NCBI GenBank assembly: GCA_963799925.1 | Contig: CAWCYZ010000002.1 | Coordinates: 1,488,001-1,552,000 of the forward strand | Direction: 5' to 3' | DNA: 64,000 bases | Origin: DATBQN01 sp963799925 | GTDB taxonomy: Bacteria > Acidobacteriota > Thermoanaerobaculia > Multivoradales > UBA5704 | Part shown: one piece after another, positions 1 through 7,868 of the stretch | Layout: every line of letters starts with the position of its first letter | How positions within the stretch are numbered: position 1 is the stretch's first letter | Made by a program: the position numbers and the translations under genes | Notes under the pieces: generated by a model | Told to the model about the DNA's origin: nothing | The model's input: only the letters and a program-made list of their open reading frames with translations | Database searches by the model: none

Positions 1-215
1 ATCCCCTCCTCCTGGCGCCGCCGCGCCTCGGCCAGCAGATCCTCATCTTGGGAGAAGAGAGGGCGGCCCAGCTCGGTCGCCCGGTCCAGCAGCAGCGGAT
101 CGGCGATCCCTCGGCGATCGTCGTCCTGGGGCGTCATGACATCGACGCCTCGCAGGCGCAGCCCGGTTGTAATAGCCCGCGGGACGTTCTCGTCCAGGTA
201 GAGCGCAAGGCTCAA
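1..215 (-). CDS. DUF5615 PIN-like toxin, 3' part cut off by window edge
   Basis: This is the toxin half of a DUF433/DUF5615 toxin-antitoxin pair; the family has a PIN-like (Mut7-C type) nuclease fold. Translating the minus strand from a TTG at 215-213 gives an N-terminus with LYLDENVPRA, then LRLRGVDVMTPQDDDR, and FSQDEDLL near residue 55. These match the conserved acidic blocks of the family (LDENV, then xDxD). The TTG overlaps the TGA of the upstream antitoxin (TTGA), so the pair is translationally coupled. About 71 residues are visible of the roughly 110-120 usual. Family assignment is from motif recognition; RNase activity is inferred from the fold. Confidence 0.72.
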   Translation of the reverse strand, partial: MSLALYLDENVPRAITTGLRLRGVDVMTPQDDDRRGIADPLLLDRATELGRPLFSQDEDLLAEARRRQEEG

Positions 216-532
216 CGGGAGATGCGGCGAAGCTTGGCTGCGAGAGGAGAGGGGCCGGCCTCCTGCCGGGCCTGCTCGGCGTAGCGGAAGCGGCGCTCGA
301 TGTCAGCATCCAGCTCGTCCTTATGGTCCCAGTAGTAGGCGAGAGCGGTATGAATTTGCCCAAGCGACAGACTGGGAAACTGGAAATGCAGCTCCTCCGG
401 GCTCCACCCGTGAGCCTGCTGCGCCATGACGAGCTCCACGACCTTCATCGTCGTTCCCGCGAGCACCGGCGAGCCCTGCGCGTCGGCGGTGAGATGTGGA
501 TACGCTGGATTGGTTGTAGCAGGCTCACCCAT
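212..532 (-). CDS. DUF433 antitoxin
   Basis: This is a DUF433 (VapB-type winged-helix) protein of 106 residues. The start is ATG at 532-530 (MGEPATTN), which removes an unlikely Arg-rich extension that an upstream ATG would add. Seen motifs are GSPVLAGTTMKVVELV, the family's PxIxGTRIxV block, and WSPEELHFQFPSLSLGQIHTAL, the helix-turn-helix-like block that follows. In DUF433/DUF5615 modules this protein neutralises the PIN-like toxin and probably represses its own promoter. The stop overlaps the toxin start by four bases. A second module of the same type lies at 55.2-55.8 kb. Confidence 0.78.
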   Translation of the reverse strand: MGEPATTNPAYPHLTADAQGSPVLAGTTMKVVELVMAQQAHGWSPEELHFQFPSLSLGQIHTALAYYWDHKDELDADIERRFRYAEQARQEAGPSPLAAKLRRISR

Positions 533-726
533 GGTCGCTAGTTTATCCTCACTCCCCCACGCGAAGGCGCGATACCCCCGTCGGCTGCGATGGTTACTAC
601 CCGGGACACCGATCCTCGGCTCGAACTCTCCCCGCCGCGCGGCTAGCCCTCGCCTATGCGTACCATGCAAGCCCTCCCCCGGAGGCATGCTAAAGGCTGG
701 CTTGCACATGGGGGCGATACCCTCGC

Positions 727-1017
727 ATGGTAAAGTCTGCCTTTAATATGGGCCCAATGACCGGCCCTATGAAAGGCACGACGCGGGCCGGGCGCTACAC
801 CGCGCAGACCGGTGGATACAGCGCCTTCCTCCCGGCGCCGCTGCCTCCGCGCCCACCCATCCGCGTGATGGGTGAGCTGCAGGGGCTGTTGTCCGACGCG
901 GACCGAGGCCTCGGGCGGCTCGATGGCTCCATCCAGACCCTCCCTCATCCAGACCTCTTCGTGCTGATGTACGTCCGCAAGGAGGCAGTCCCCAGCCAAT
1001 CGAGGGCACCCAAAGCT
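727..1017 (+). pseudogene. Fic family protein remnant (N-terminal domain only)
   Basis: An ATG at 727 opens a reading frame with YSAFLPAPLPPRPP, GELQGLLSDADRGLGRLD and LFVLMYVRKEAV. This is the Fic/DOC N-terminal domain that precedes the catalytic HPFxxGNGR core of Fic AMP-transferases. After YVRKEAV the frame is shifted by one base: the neighbouring frame reads IEGTQS, the expected continuation (SSQIEGTQSS), and then meets TGA. No Fic core motif follows before the UbiA gene starts at 1092. I therefore call a decayed remnant. It sits next to a toxin-antitoxin pair, suggesting turnover of mobile defence or toxin genes here. Confidence 0.65.
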
Positions 1018-1091
1018 GATCGCCGATTTCGGTACGACCCCTACGTCAGACTCTTCACCGACGACGAGCCCGATTCTCGCGAACCGAGCAC

Positions 1092-2017
1092 ATGACCGAA
1101 GGTCCGCAATCCATCATGCGTCAGGCCAAGGTCATCCTCGAGATGATCAAGATCGAGCACACCGTCTTCGCGCTGCCCTTCGCCCTCCTCGGGGCGATGC
1201 TGGCGGCGGGGGGATGGCCCTCGTGGCGGACGATCTTCTGGATCGTCGTCGCCATGGTCGGGGCGCGGAGCTTCGCGATGGCGTTCAACCGGCTGGCGGA
1301 CCGGCGGATCGACGCTGCGAACCCGCGGACGGCGTCGCGGGCCATCCCGGCGGGGCTGGTGTCGCCGGCGGCGGTGGCGGTGTTCACGGCGGTCTCGGCG
1401 GGCGTGCTGGTCCTCGCGGCGTGGCAGCTCAACCCGCTGGCGCTCGCCCTCTCGCCGGTCGCCCTCGCCATCCTCGCTCTCTACTCCTATACCAAGCGGT
1501 TCACCTGGGCGTCCCACCTGGTGCTCGGCCTGGCGCTGGGCGGGGCGCCGCTCGGGGCCTGGATCGCGGTGCGGGGAGACGTCGCGCCGACGCCGTTCCT
1601 CCTCGCCGCGGCGGTGCTCCTCTGGGTCGGCGGGTTCGACATCCTCTACGCGCTCCAGGACCTCGACTTCGACCGGCGGAGCGGCCTCTACTCGATACCC
1701 GCCCGCTTCGGGGTGCGCCGCGCGCTCTGGCTGTCGGCTGCCCTCCATGGCGCGGTCCTGGTGCTGCTGGCGCTCCTGCCGCGGATCTATTCGGGCCGGG
1801 TGCCGGAGCGGCCGGAGTGGCCGGAGCGAGCGGGGGACCGCTCCTGGGGACGGGGTACTGGGTCGGCTGGGCGGGGTGCCTCGCCCTTCTCGCCTACCAG
1901 CACTGGGTGGTGCGGCCGGGGGACCTGTCGCGTCTCAACGCCGCCTTCTTCCAGGCCAACGGCATCCTCTCGATCTGGCTCTTCGCCGCGAGCGCCCTCG
2001 ATCTGCTGCGCTCCTGA
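1092..2017 (+). CDS. mqnP: UbiA-family prenyltransferase, probably MqnP (frameshifted)
   Basis: This polytopic membrane prenyltransferase probably attaches the polyprenyl chain in futalosine-pathway menaquinone synthesis. The first Asp-rich motif is in FNRLADRRIDAANPRT (about residues 73-88) and the second is YALQDLDFDRRSG. The tail YQHWVVRPGDLSR / AFFQANG is typical of the family. The body is in one frame and the last 60 or so residues are in another. The switch falls at a G5 run (1832-1836): one more G would give ERAGGPLLGTGYW in a single frame. I read this as a probable indel error rather than gene death. The next gene is mqnE, 61 bases on, which supports the menaquinone role; a generic 4-hydroxybenzoate prenyltransferase is the alternative. 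Confidence 0.8.
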
Positions 2018-2078
2018 GCGCGCCGGCCACCCTCGCCGGCCCGGAAGCCCCGCCGGGCGCCCTTGATATACTGGCTCC

Positions 2079-3312
2079 GTGAGCCAAGAGAGCCTTCCGG
2101 TACTCGCCCCCGAGACGTTCCCCGCGCCGCTGCGCGATCTCGCCGCCAAGGTGCGCGACGGGGTGCGGCTGGACGCCGAGGACGCTCTCCTCTGCTTCAC
2201 GACGCCGCACCTCCTCCACCTGGGGAAGCTCGCCGACACGGTGCGCCGGCGGCTGCAACGGCGACGTCACCTTCTACAACATCAACCGGCACATCAACCC
2301 GACCAACGTCTGCGTCTACACCTACAACTGCAAGTTCTGCAGCTTCGCGGCGTTGAAGGGCGAGCCGCACGCCTGGGCGATGAGCCACGACGAGGTCTAC
2401 GCCCACGCCGCCGACCAGGGCGGCAACGCGGTGACCGAGTTCCACATCGTCGGCGGCCTCCATCCCGACCTGCCGATGTCCTGGTACGAGGAGATGCTCC
2501 GCGGCTTGAAGGCCCGCTTCCCCGACGCCCATCTGAAGGCGTTCACGGCGATCGAGATCGGCTGGTTCGCCAAGCTCGAGAAGATCTCGATCGAGGAGGT
2601 GCTGACCCGCCTGCGCGCCGCCGGCCTCGGGTCGCTCCCCGGCGGCGGCGCCGAGATCTTCCATCGCGAGGTGCGGGAGATCATCTGCGACGGCAAGCTC
2701 GACGCCGACGAGTGGATCGAGGTCCACCGGATCGCCCACCGCATGGGGATCAAGAGCAACTGCACGATGCTCTACGGCCACGTCGAGAAGCCGGAGCACA
2801 AGGTCGACCATCTCCTGCGCCTGCGCGGCCTGCAGGACGAGACCGGCGGCTTCAACGCCTTCATCCCGCTCGCCTATCACCCCGAGAACAACTACATGGG
2901 GCTCCAGTACCACACGACGGGCGACTCCGACCTGCGGCACATCGCGACCGCCCGCCTGGTGCTCGACAACATCCCCCACATCAAGGCCTACTGGGTGATG
3001 ATCACCCCCAAGCTGGCGCAGGTCGCCCTGCGCTTCGGGGCGGACGACATGGACGGCACGCTCGTCGAGGAGCACATCTACCACATGGCGGGCGCCGAGA
3101 CCGCGCAGGGCCTGACCCGCGGCGAGCTCGAGCGGATCGTGCGCCTCGCGGGGTTCCGGCCGGTGGAGCGCGACACCCTCTATAACCCCATCACGCCCTC
3201 ACGCCGAGTAAGTCCGATCACGGGGCCGGCGGCCGAGCCGCTTCCGTCGCCCGCCACCAGCCGCTCCACCGGTCCCGCCGCAGCTCCCGCCGAAAGCGCC
3301 GCCGCGGTGTGA
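2079..3312 (+). CDS. mqnE: Aminofutalosine synthase MqnE, radical SAM (frameshifted)
   Basis: MqnE is the radical SAM enzyme that makes aminofutalosine from the chorismate-derived enolpyruvyl benzoate. The GTG start at 2079 begins MSQESLPVLAPETF. Near residue 60 the frame changes at about 2256, where one surplus C lies between RRRL and NGDVTFYN. The cluster-binding region reads NVCVYTYNCKFCSF, a CX5CX2C spacing rather than the usual CX3CX2C. Further family blocks are FHIVGGLHPD, ALGSLPGGGAEIF-like GLGSLPGGGAEIF, CTMLYGHVE, FIPLAYHPENN and HMAGAE. The C-terminus has a 40-residue Pro/Ala/Ser tail. It follows mqnP and overlaps the next gene by GTGA. Confidence 0.85.
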
Positions 3313-3959
3313 GGCCCGACCCGCTCGGTTTCCACTATCTGGCCGTCGACGGCCCGATCGGGGTCGGCAAGACGACTCTGGTGGAGATGCTGGCCCACCG
3401 CTACGAGGGGGTGAAGATCCTCGAGGACGTCGAGAACCCCTTCCTCGGCGACTTCTACCAGGACCGCCCCGGCGCCGCCTTCCAGACCGAGCTCTACTTC
3501 CTCCTCTCGCGCTACAAGCAGCAGCAGGACATCGCCCAGCGCGAGCTGTTCGACCGCCTGCTGGTCGCCGACTACACCTTCCAGAAGAACCGCATCTTCG
3601 CCTACCTGAACCTGTCGGACGACGAGCTGATGCTCTTCGACAAGCTCTACGCCCTCCTCGAGCCCCAGATCTCGGTCCCCGACCTGGTCATCTACCTGGT
3701 GGCGGACCTCGAGACCTGTATGGGGCGGATCCGCAAGCGGCAGCGGAGCGTCGAGAAGTCGATCTCCCAGGAATACATCGTCGAGTTGATCGACGCCTAC
3801 AATCACTACTATCATTACTACAGCCGGTCCCCGCTGCTGGTCGTGGATACGCGGTATCTCAACTTCCCCGACCGGCAGGAGGACTTCGACGAGCTGCTCC
3901 ACCGGCTCGCGAAGCCCATCAAGGGAACGGAGTACTTCCAGCCGCTTGGATCCCGCTGA
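3309..3959 (+). CDS. Deoxynucleoside kinase family protein
   Basis: This 216-residue protein is of the deoxyadenosine/deoxyguanosine kinase family, which phosphorylates deoxynucleosides in the salvage pathway. The P-loop GPIGVGKTT lies at about residues 15-23, the DRLLVADYTF block carries the DR(S/L) base-recognition region, and RIRKRQRSVEKSI is the arginine-rich lid. The length is normal for bacterial members. The start is GTG overlapping the mqnE stop (GTGA), so translation is coupled. A perfect TCCCGC/GCGGGA hairpin (3951-3966) straddles its stop codon. Substrate preference cannot be read from the sequence. Confidence 0.88.
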   Translation: MRPDPLGFHYLAVDGPIGVGKTTLVEMLAHRYEGVKILEDVENPFLGDFYQDRPGAAFQTELYFLLSRYKQQQDIAQRELFDRLLVADYTFQKNRIFAYLNLSDDELMLFDKLYALLEPQISVPDLVIYLVADLETCMGRIRKRQRSVEKSISQEYIVELIDAYNHYYHYYSRSPLLVVDTRYLNFPDRQEDFDELLHRLAKPIKGTEYFQPLGSR

Positions 3960-4080
3960 AGCGGGACCGAGACGGAGTCGAGAGCGCCGCGAGCCGCCGC
4001 CCCCGCAAGGGGGTCTGAGGTGAGCTCGGGGACCGCGGGCAGGGGGCGAGAGCACCCGGCGCGCGGCGGCCGATCGAGAG

Positions 4081-4313
4081 GGTTTGATCCCCCGCCCTGT
4101 GGGGACAGACACCTCGAAGTGATCGCGATCCGGTCCCGAGCCGACCTCGAGGCAGCCCCCGGCGCCTACCCGAGCCCTTCCGTCTCGTGTGTTCGAGCGG
4201 AGGGGCTTTTGGCGTTTCAGGGCTCGGGCTCGACCGGAGCTCGTAAACCCCGGACCCGGGGGGCGAGACTCCAGGCCGAAACTCCGGAGGGTATCTCCGG
4301 AAAGGAGAGTCCG
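4081..4313 (+). promoter_or_regulatory. Structured 5' leader of panBCD, candidate cis-regulatory RNA
   Basis: The 354-base gap before panB has no gene but contains nested stems. A 10-bp perfect stem pairs 4169-4178 with 4219-4228 and encloses a second hairpin (4180-4187 with 4194-4200, loop TGTGTT, bulged T4183). A third stem pairs 4236-4243 with 4264-4272 with a bulged A4268, and contains a C-rich/G-rich inner hairpin preceded by an unpaired TAAA. A fourth perfect stem (4284-4289 with 4295-4300) ends next to the AAAGGAGAG ribosome site at 4301. Upstream, at 4000-4013, is a CCCCC-GCAA-GGGGG hairpin. Bulged adenosines next to a pan operon recall the published pan RNA motif, but identity is unproven. 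Confidence 0.5.
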
Positions 4314-5159
4314 ATGGCAGGCGAAGCGAAGAGCGTCACGGTGCCCTGGGTGGCGGCGGCGCGGCAGCGCGGCGAGCGGCTGGTGATGGTCACCGCCTAC
4401 GATTGCGGCCAGGGGCGGACGGCCGACGCGGCGGGGGCCGACCTGGTCCTCGTCGGCGACTCCCTGGCGATGGTGGTCCTCGGCCACCCCGACACCCTGT
4501 CGGTGACCATGGAGGAGATGCTCCACCACGTGCGGGCGGTGCGCCGCGGCGTCAGGCGCGCCCTGCTGGTGGCCGACATGCCCTACGGCTCCTTCCATCT
4601 CGGCGTCGAGCAGGCGGTCGGCAACGCCATCCGCTTCGTCAAGGAGGCGGGGGCGCAGGGGGTGAAGATCGAGGGGGCGCGGCCGGAGGTCGTCGCCGCC
4701 CTGGTCGGCGCCGAGGTGCCGGTCATGGCGCACCTCGGCCTCACCCCGCAGTCGCTCCACCGCTTCGGCGGCTACAAGGTGCAGGGGCGGGGCGACGGCG
4801 CCCAGGCGATCCTCGAAGCGGCGGTGGCCGTCGAGGCCGCCGGCGCCTTCTCGCTCGTCCTCGAAGCGGTGCCGGCGGATCTCGCCGCCGAGGTCACCCG
4901 CCGCGTCGGCATCCCCACCATCGGCATCGGCGCCGGGGCGGCCTGCGACGGCCAGGTGCTCGTCTACCACGACCTCCTGGGGCTCGAGGAGCGGATCGCG
5001 CCGCGCTTCGTCCGCCGCTACGCCGAGCTGGGGGTCGCCTCGCGCGAGGCCATCGCCCGCTTCGCCGCCGACGTCCGCGAGGGCCGCTTCCCCAGCCCCG
5101 AGGAGAGCTACGGCGGCGGCGCGCGGCCGGCCGACGATTTGAAGAAGCTCTACGGCTAG
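4314..5159 (+). CDS. panB: 3-methyl-2-oxobutanoate hydroxymethyltransferase PanB
   Basis: PanB transfers a hydroxymethyl group from methylene-tetrahydrofolate to ketoisovalerate, the first committed step to pantothenate. The ATG at 4314 gives 281 residues, with AAAGGAGAG about five bases upstream; longer in-frame extensions upstream are non-coding leader. Family blocks are VMVTAYDCGQ, LVLVGDSLAMVVLGH, VADMPYGSF, GVKIEGA, MAHLGLTPQSLH and IPTIGIGAGAACDGQVLV. Gln replaces the more usual Pro in the YD-P block (YDCGQGR). It leads a panB-panC-panD run, 12 bases ahead of panC. Confidence 0.95.
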   Translation: MAGEAKSVTVPWVAAARQRGERLVMVTAYDCGQGRTADAAGADLVLVGDSLAMVVLGHPDTLSVTMEEMLHHVRAVRRGVRRALLVADMPYGSFHLGVEQAVGNAIRFVKEAGAQGVKIEGARPEVVAALVGAEVPVMAHLGLTPQSLHRFGGYKVQGRGDGAQAILEAAVAVEAAGAFSLVLEAVPADLAAEVTRRVGIPTIGIGAGAACDGQVLVYHDLLGLEERIAPRFVRRYAELGVASREAIARFAADVREGRFPSPEESYGGGARPADDLKKLYG

Positions 5160-5171
5160 GCGCCGGCCGCG

Positions 5172-6023
5172 ATGCTCACCGTCCGCGCGGAGGCCGATCT
5201 CCGCCGCGAGGTCTCCGCCTGGAGCGCCCGCGGCGAGCGCGTGGGGTTCGTGCCCACCATGGGCGCGCTCCACGCGGGACACCTGTCGCTCGTCCACCTG
5301 GCGCGCCGGCGCGCCGGGCGGGTGGTCGCCTCGGTCTTCGTCAACCCCACTCAGTTCGGGCCGGGCGAGGACTTCGCCCGCTACCCGCGCACCCCCGAGC
5401 GCGACGCCGAGATGCTCGCCGGCGCCGGCTGCGACCTCCTGTTCCTGCCCGAGGTCGAGACCGTCTACCCGCCCGGCCGGGCGACCTGGATCGATCCCCA
5501 GGGTCCGGCCGAGGGGCTCGAGGGGGCGTTCCGGCCGGGGCATTTCCGCGGCGTCGCGACGGTCGTCTGCGCGCTGCTGAACCTCGTCCAGGCCGACGTC
5601 GCGGTCTTCGGCGAGAAGGACGCCCAGCAGCTCGCGGTGGTGCGGCGGATGGTCGCCGACCTCCACCTGCCGGTCGAGGTCGTGCCGGCGCCGACGGTGC
5701 GCGAGGAGGACGGCCTCGCCCTCTCCTCCCGCAACGCCTATCTCTCGCCCGCGGAGCGGCGGGCGGCGCCGGTCCTCCGCCGCGCCCTGGGGGCCGCCTG
5801 CCGCGCCGTCGCGGCGGGCGAGCGGCGGGGGGACGAGGTCCGGCGCCTCCTGCGCCAGGTCCTCGACGCCGAGCCGCTGGCGCGGACCGATTACGCCGAG
5901 GTGGTCGACGCCCGGACCTTCCAGCCCGTCGAGACGCTCGCCGGCGCGGTGGTGCTGCCGCTCGCGGTGCGCCTCGGCGGCACCCGTCTCATCGACAACA
6001 TCCAGCTCGCGGTCGCGGGATGA
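5172..6023 (+). CDS. panC: Pantothenate synthetase PanC
   Basis: PanC joins pantoate and beta-alanine using ATP. The protein has 283 residues. The nucleotidyltransferase signature VGFVPTMGALHAGHLSLV (HAGH at about residues 35-38) and FVNPTQFGPGEDF are at the N-terminus. FGEKDAQQL binds ATP, and LALSSRNAYLS is the family's KMSKS-equivalent loop. The start is ATG 12 bases after the panB stop. The stop is in an ATGA that could also start panD. All three specific pantothenate enzymes are thus contiguous. Confidence 0.95.
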   Translation: MLTVRAEADLRREVSAWSARGERVGFVPTMGALHAGHLSLVHLARRRAGRVVASVFVNPTQFGPGEDFARYPRTPERDAEMLAGAGCDLLFLPEVETVYPPGRATWIDPQGPAEGLEGAFRPGHFRGVATVVCALLNLVQADVAVFGEKDAQQLAVVRRMVADLHLPVEVVPAPTVREEDGLALSSRNAYLSPAERRAAPVLRRALGAACRAVAAGERRGDEVRRLLRQVLDAEPLARTDYAEVVDARTFQPVETLAGAVVLPLAVRLGGTRLIDNIQLAVAG

Positions 6024-6052
6024 CGGCGGCCGCCTACGAGGTTATAGACGAT

Positions 6053-6439
6053 ATGGAGCGCACCCTTCTCAAGTCGAAGATCCACCGCGCGACGGTGACG
6101 GACGGCAACCTCAACTACCAGGGGTCGGTGACGGTCGACCCCCTGCTCATGGAGGCGGCGGACCTGCTGCACTACGAGCGGGTGGAGATCTACAACGTCA
6201 CCAACGGCGAGCGCTTCGCCACCTACGCCATCCCCGGGCGCCGCGGGGCGGGCGAGATCATCCTGAACGGCGCCGCGGCGCACAAGGCGAAGAAGGGCGA
6301 CGTGGTGATCCTCGCCACCTACGCCACCTACGACGAGCCGGCGGCGCACGATCACCACCCGTCGCTCGTCTTCGTCGACGGCGCCAACCGCATCCTCGCC
6401 GAGGCGCCGGCGCCGGTGCTCGCCGGGGTGGCCGGCTGA
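6053..6439 (+). CDS. panD: Aspartate 1-decarboxylase PanD
   Basis: PanD makes beta-alanine from aspartate and self-cleaves to form a pyruvoyl cofactor. The ATG at 6053 gives MERTLLKSKIHRATVT and places the cleavage pair at Gly24-Ser25 in NYQGSVTVD, exactly the canonical position. An ATG at 6020, overlapping the panC stop (ATGA), would add 11 residues and may be the coupled start. Other family blocks are ERVEIYNVTNGERF, TYAIPG and GAAAHKAKKGDVVI. The protein is 128 residues from 6053. It completes a panB-C-D operon. Confidence 0.93.
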   Translation: MERTLLKSKIHRATVTDGNLNYQGSVTVDPLLMEAADLLHYERVEIYNVTNGERFATYAIPGRRGAGEIILNGAAAHKAKKGDVVILATYATYDEPAAHDHHPSLVFVDGANRILAEAPAPVLAGVAG

Positions 6440-6945
6440 GCGGCGGGGACGAACCCCGGCGCGGCGCCGCCCTCCTCGCCCTCGCGGCGGCCGCCCTCCT
6501 CGCCTGCGCCGGCGCGGCGCGGACGGCGACGGAGCCCGCCGGGAAAGCGCCGCCGCAGGCGGTGCCGTTCTCGACCCTCGCGCAGTCCGCCGTCCCCGGC
6601 AGGAGCGGCGGCGCCGTCCAGCAGGTGGTGCGCGACGCCGCGGGCTACCAGGCGCTGTGGGACGAGCTCGGCGCCGGAGGCGCCGGAAAGGCCCCGCCCG
6701 CCGTCGACTTCGCGCGGCGGATGGTCGTCGCCGTCGCCCTCCCCACCCAGAGCTGCGTCGCCAAGGTCACCATCCGGGGGATCGCCCGCGAGCCGGGCGG
6801 CCTCGCGGTCGACGTCCTCGAGCAGTATCCCGGCCCCCAGTGCCGCTGCATCGTCTCCTCCCGGCCCTTCCACGTCGTCTCGCTCGACCGCCAGGCGCCG
6901 GGCGCCGTGCGGTTCGACGTCACGCGCGGCCCCGACACCTGCTGA
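6436..6945 (+). CDS. PrcB_C-like lipoprotein
   Basis: The reading frame codes a lipoprotein whose C-terminal 110 residues resemble the PrcB C-terminal domain (VVRDAAGYQALWDEL, then FARRMVVAVALPTQ). Upstream of a GTG at 6562 the same frame encodes RRGAALLALAAAALLAC-AG, a signal sequence with a lipobox ending LLAC. The only codon that could start it is a CTG at 6436, which overlaps the panD stop as CTGA. I choose this start because the lipobox would otherwise be wasted. CTG starts are rare, so the start is uncertain. Three Cys in the domain (QSC, CRC) may form disulfides. Role unknown. Confidence 0.62.
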   Translation: MSGGDEPRRGAALLALAAAALLACAGAARTATEPAGKAPPQAVPFSTLAQSAVPGRSGGAVQQVVRDAAGYQALWDELGAGGAGKAPPAVDFARRMVVAVALPTQSCVAKVTIRGIAREPGGLAVDVLEQYPGPQCRCIVSSRPFHVVSLDRQAPGAVRFDVTRGPDTC

Positions 6946-7013
6946 ACCTCGCCCGACCGGCGTTGCCGGTCGCGGCCGGCGGAGGGGCTAGAATGGCCTC
7001 CGCAGGAGGATTC

Positions 7014-7841
7014 ATGCTCTCGACTCTCGCCTCGACCGACATCGCCCCGCTCACCATCGCCGGCCGCACCTTCCGCTCGCGGCTGATCCTCGGCACCGGC
7101 AAGTACCGCGACTTGGACACCATGGCGGCGGCGCTCGCCGTCTCGGGCACCGAGATGGTGACGGTCGCCCTGCGCCGCGCCAACCTGGATGCCCAGGGGC
7201 GCAGCTCGCTCGTCGACGCCATCGACCGCGAACGCTACCTGCTCCTCCCCAACACCGCCGGCTGCTACACCGCCGACGAGGCGGTGCGCACGGCGCGCCT
7301 GGCGCGCGAGGTGGGCGGCTGGAACTGGGTCAAGCTCGAGGTGATCGGCGACCGCCGGACCCTCTTCCCCGACAACGTCGAGCTGCTCAAGGCGACGGAG
7401 CGCCTGGTCGCCGAGGGCTTCGTCGTCCTCCCCTACACCAACGACGACCCGGTCGTCTGCCAGCGGCTCGAGGAGCTCGGCGCGGCCGTCGTCATGCCGG
7501 CCGGGGCGCCGATCGGCTCGGGGATGGGGATCCGCAACCCGGCGAACCTGCGCATCATCCTCGAGCAGGCGAAGGTCCCCGTCATCGTCGACGCCGGCGT
7601 CGGCACGGCGAGCGACGCGGCCTTCGCCATGGAGCTGGGCGCGGACGGCGTGCTGATGAACACCGCCGTCGCCGAGGCCGAGGAGCCGGTCCGCATGGCC
7701 CGCGCCATGCGCCTGGCCGTCGAGGCCGGCTGGCTGGCGGCGAACGCCGGCCGCATCCCCCGCAAGCTCCACGCCGCCGCCTCCTCGCCCCTCGACGGCA
7801 TGGTCGAGCCGCTGGCGACGATCGCGCCCGTCCGCGCCTGA
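7014..7841 (+). CDS. thiG: Thiazole synthase ThiG
   Basis: ThiG builds the thiazole ring of thiamine from deoxyxylulose phosphate, dehydroglycine and ThiS thiocarboxylate. The ATG at 7014 has GCAGGAGGA a few bases upstream and gives 275 residues. Blocks are RLILGTGKYRD, ALRRANLD, LPNTAGCYTADEAVRTARLARE, WVKLEVIGD (the Schiff-base Lys lies in VKLEV), VLPYTNDDPV, MPAGAPIGSGMGI, VDAGVGTASDAAFAMELGADGVLMNTA. No thiS or thiH is adjacent, which is unusual, and I see no TPP riboswitch in the short gap upstream. Confidence 0.95.
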   Translation: MLSTLASTDIAPLTIAGRTFRSRLILGTGKYRDLDTMAAALAVSGTEMVTVALRRANLDAQGRSSLVDAIDRERYLLLPNTAGCYTADEAVRTARLAREVGGWNWVKLEVIGDRRTLFPDNVELLKATERLVAEGFVVLPYTNDDPVVCQRLEELGAAVVMPAGAPIGSGMGIRNPANLRIILEQAKVPVIVDAGVGTASDAAFAMELGADGVLMNTAVAEAEEPVRMARAMRLAVEAGWLAANAGRIPRKLHAAASSPLDGMVEPLATIAPVRA

Positions 7842-7868
7842 GCGCCGCGCTCCGAGCTGCCTGGCTCT

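Noticed and set aside
1011..1017. TGA after IEGTQS in the Fic remnant as a possible selenocysteine codon
   Set aside because: The frame after the TGA has no likeness to Fic proteins and there is no hairpin; the gene is simply broken.
3180..5666. Very long minus-strand ORF (over 800 codons) opposite panB/panC
   Set aside because: Composition is Arg/Asp/Glu/Leu-rich with no motifs; it is the antisense shadow of GC-rich codons in panB, panC and upstream. The same holds for long antisense ORFs at 41486-43909, 44284-46479, 52494-55391 and 59997-62075.
6946..7013. TPP riboswitch upstream of thiG
   Set aside because: The gap is only 68 bases and lacks the CTGAGA thi-box sequence.
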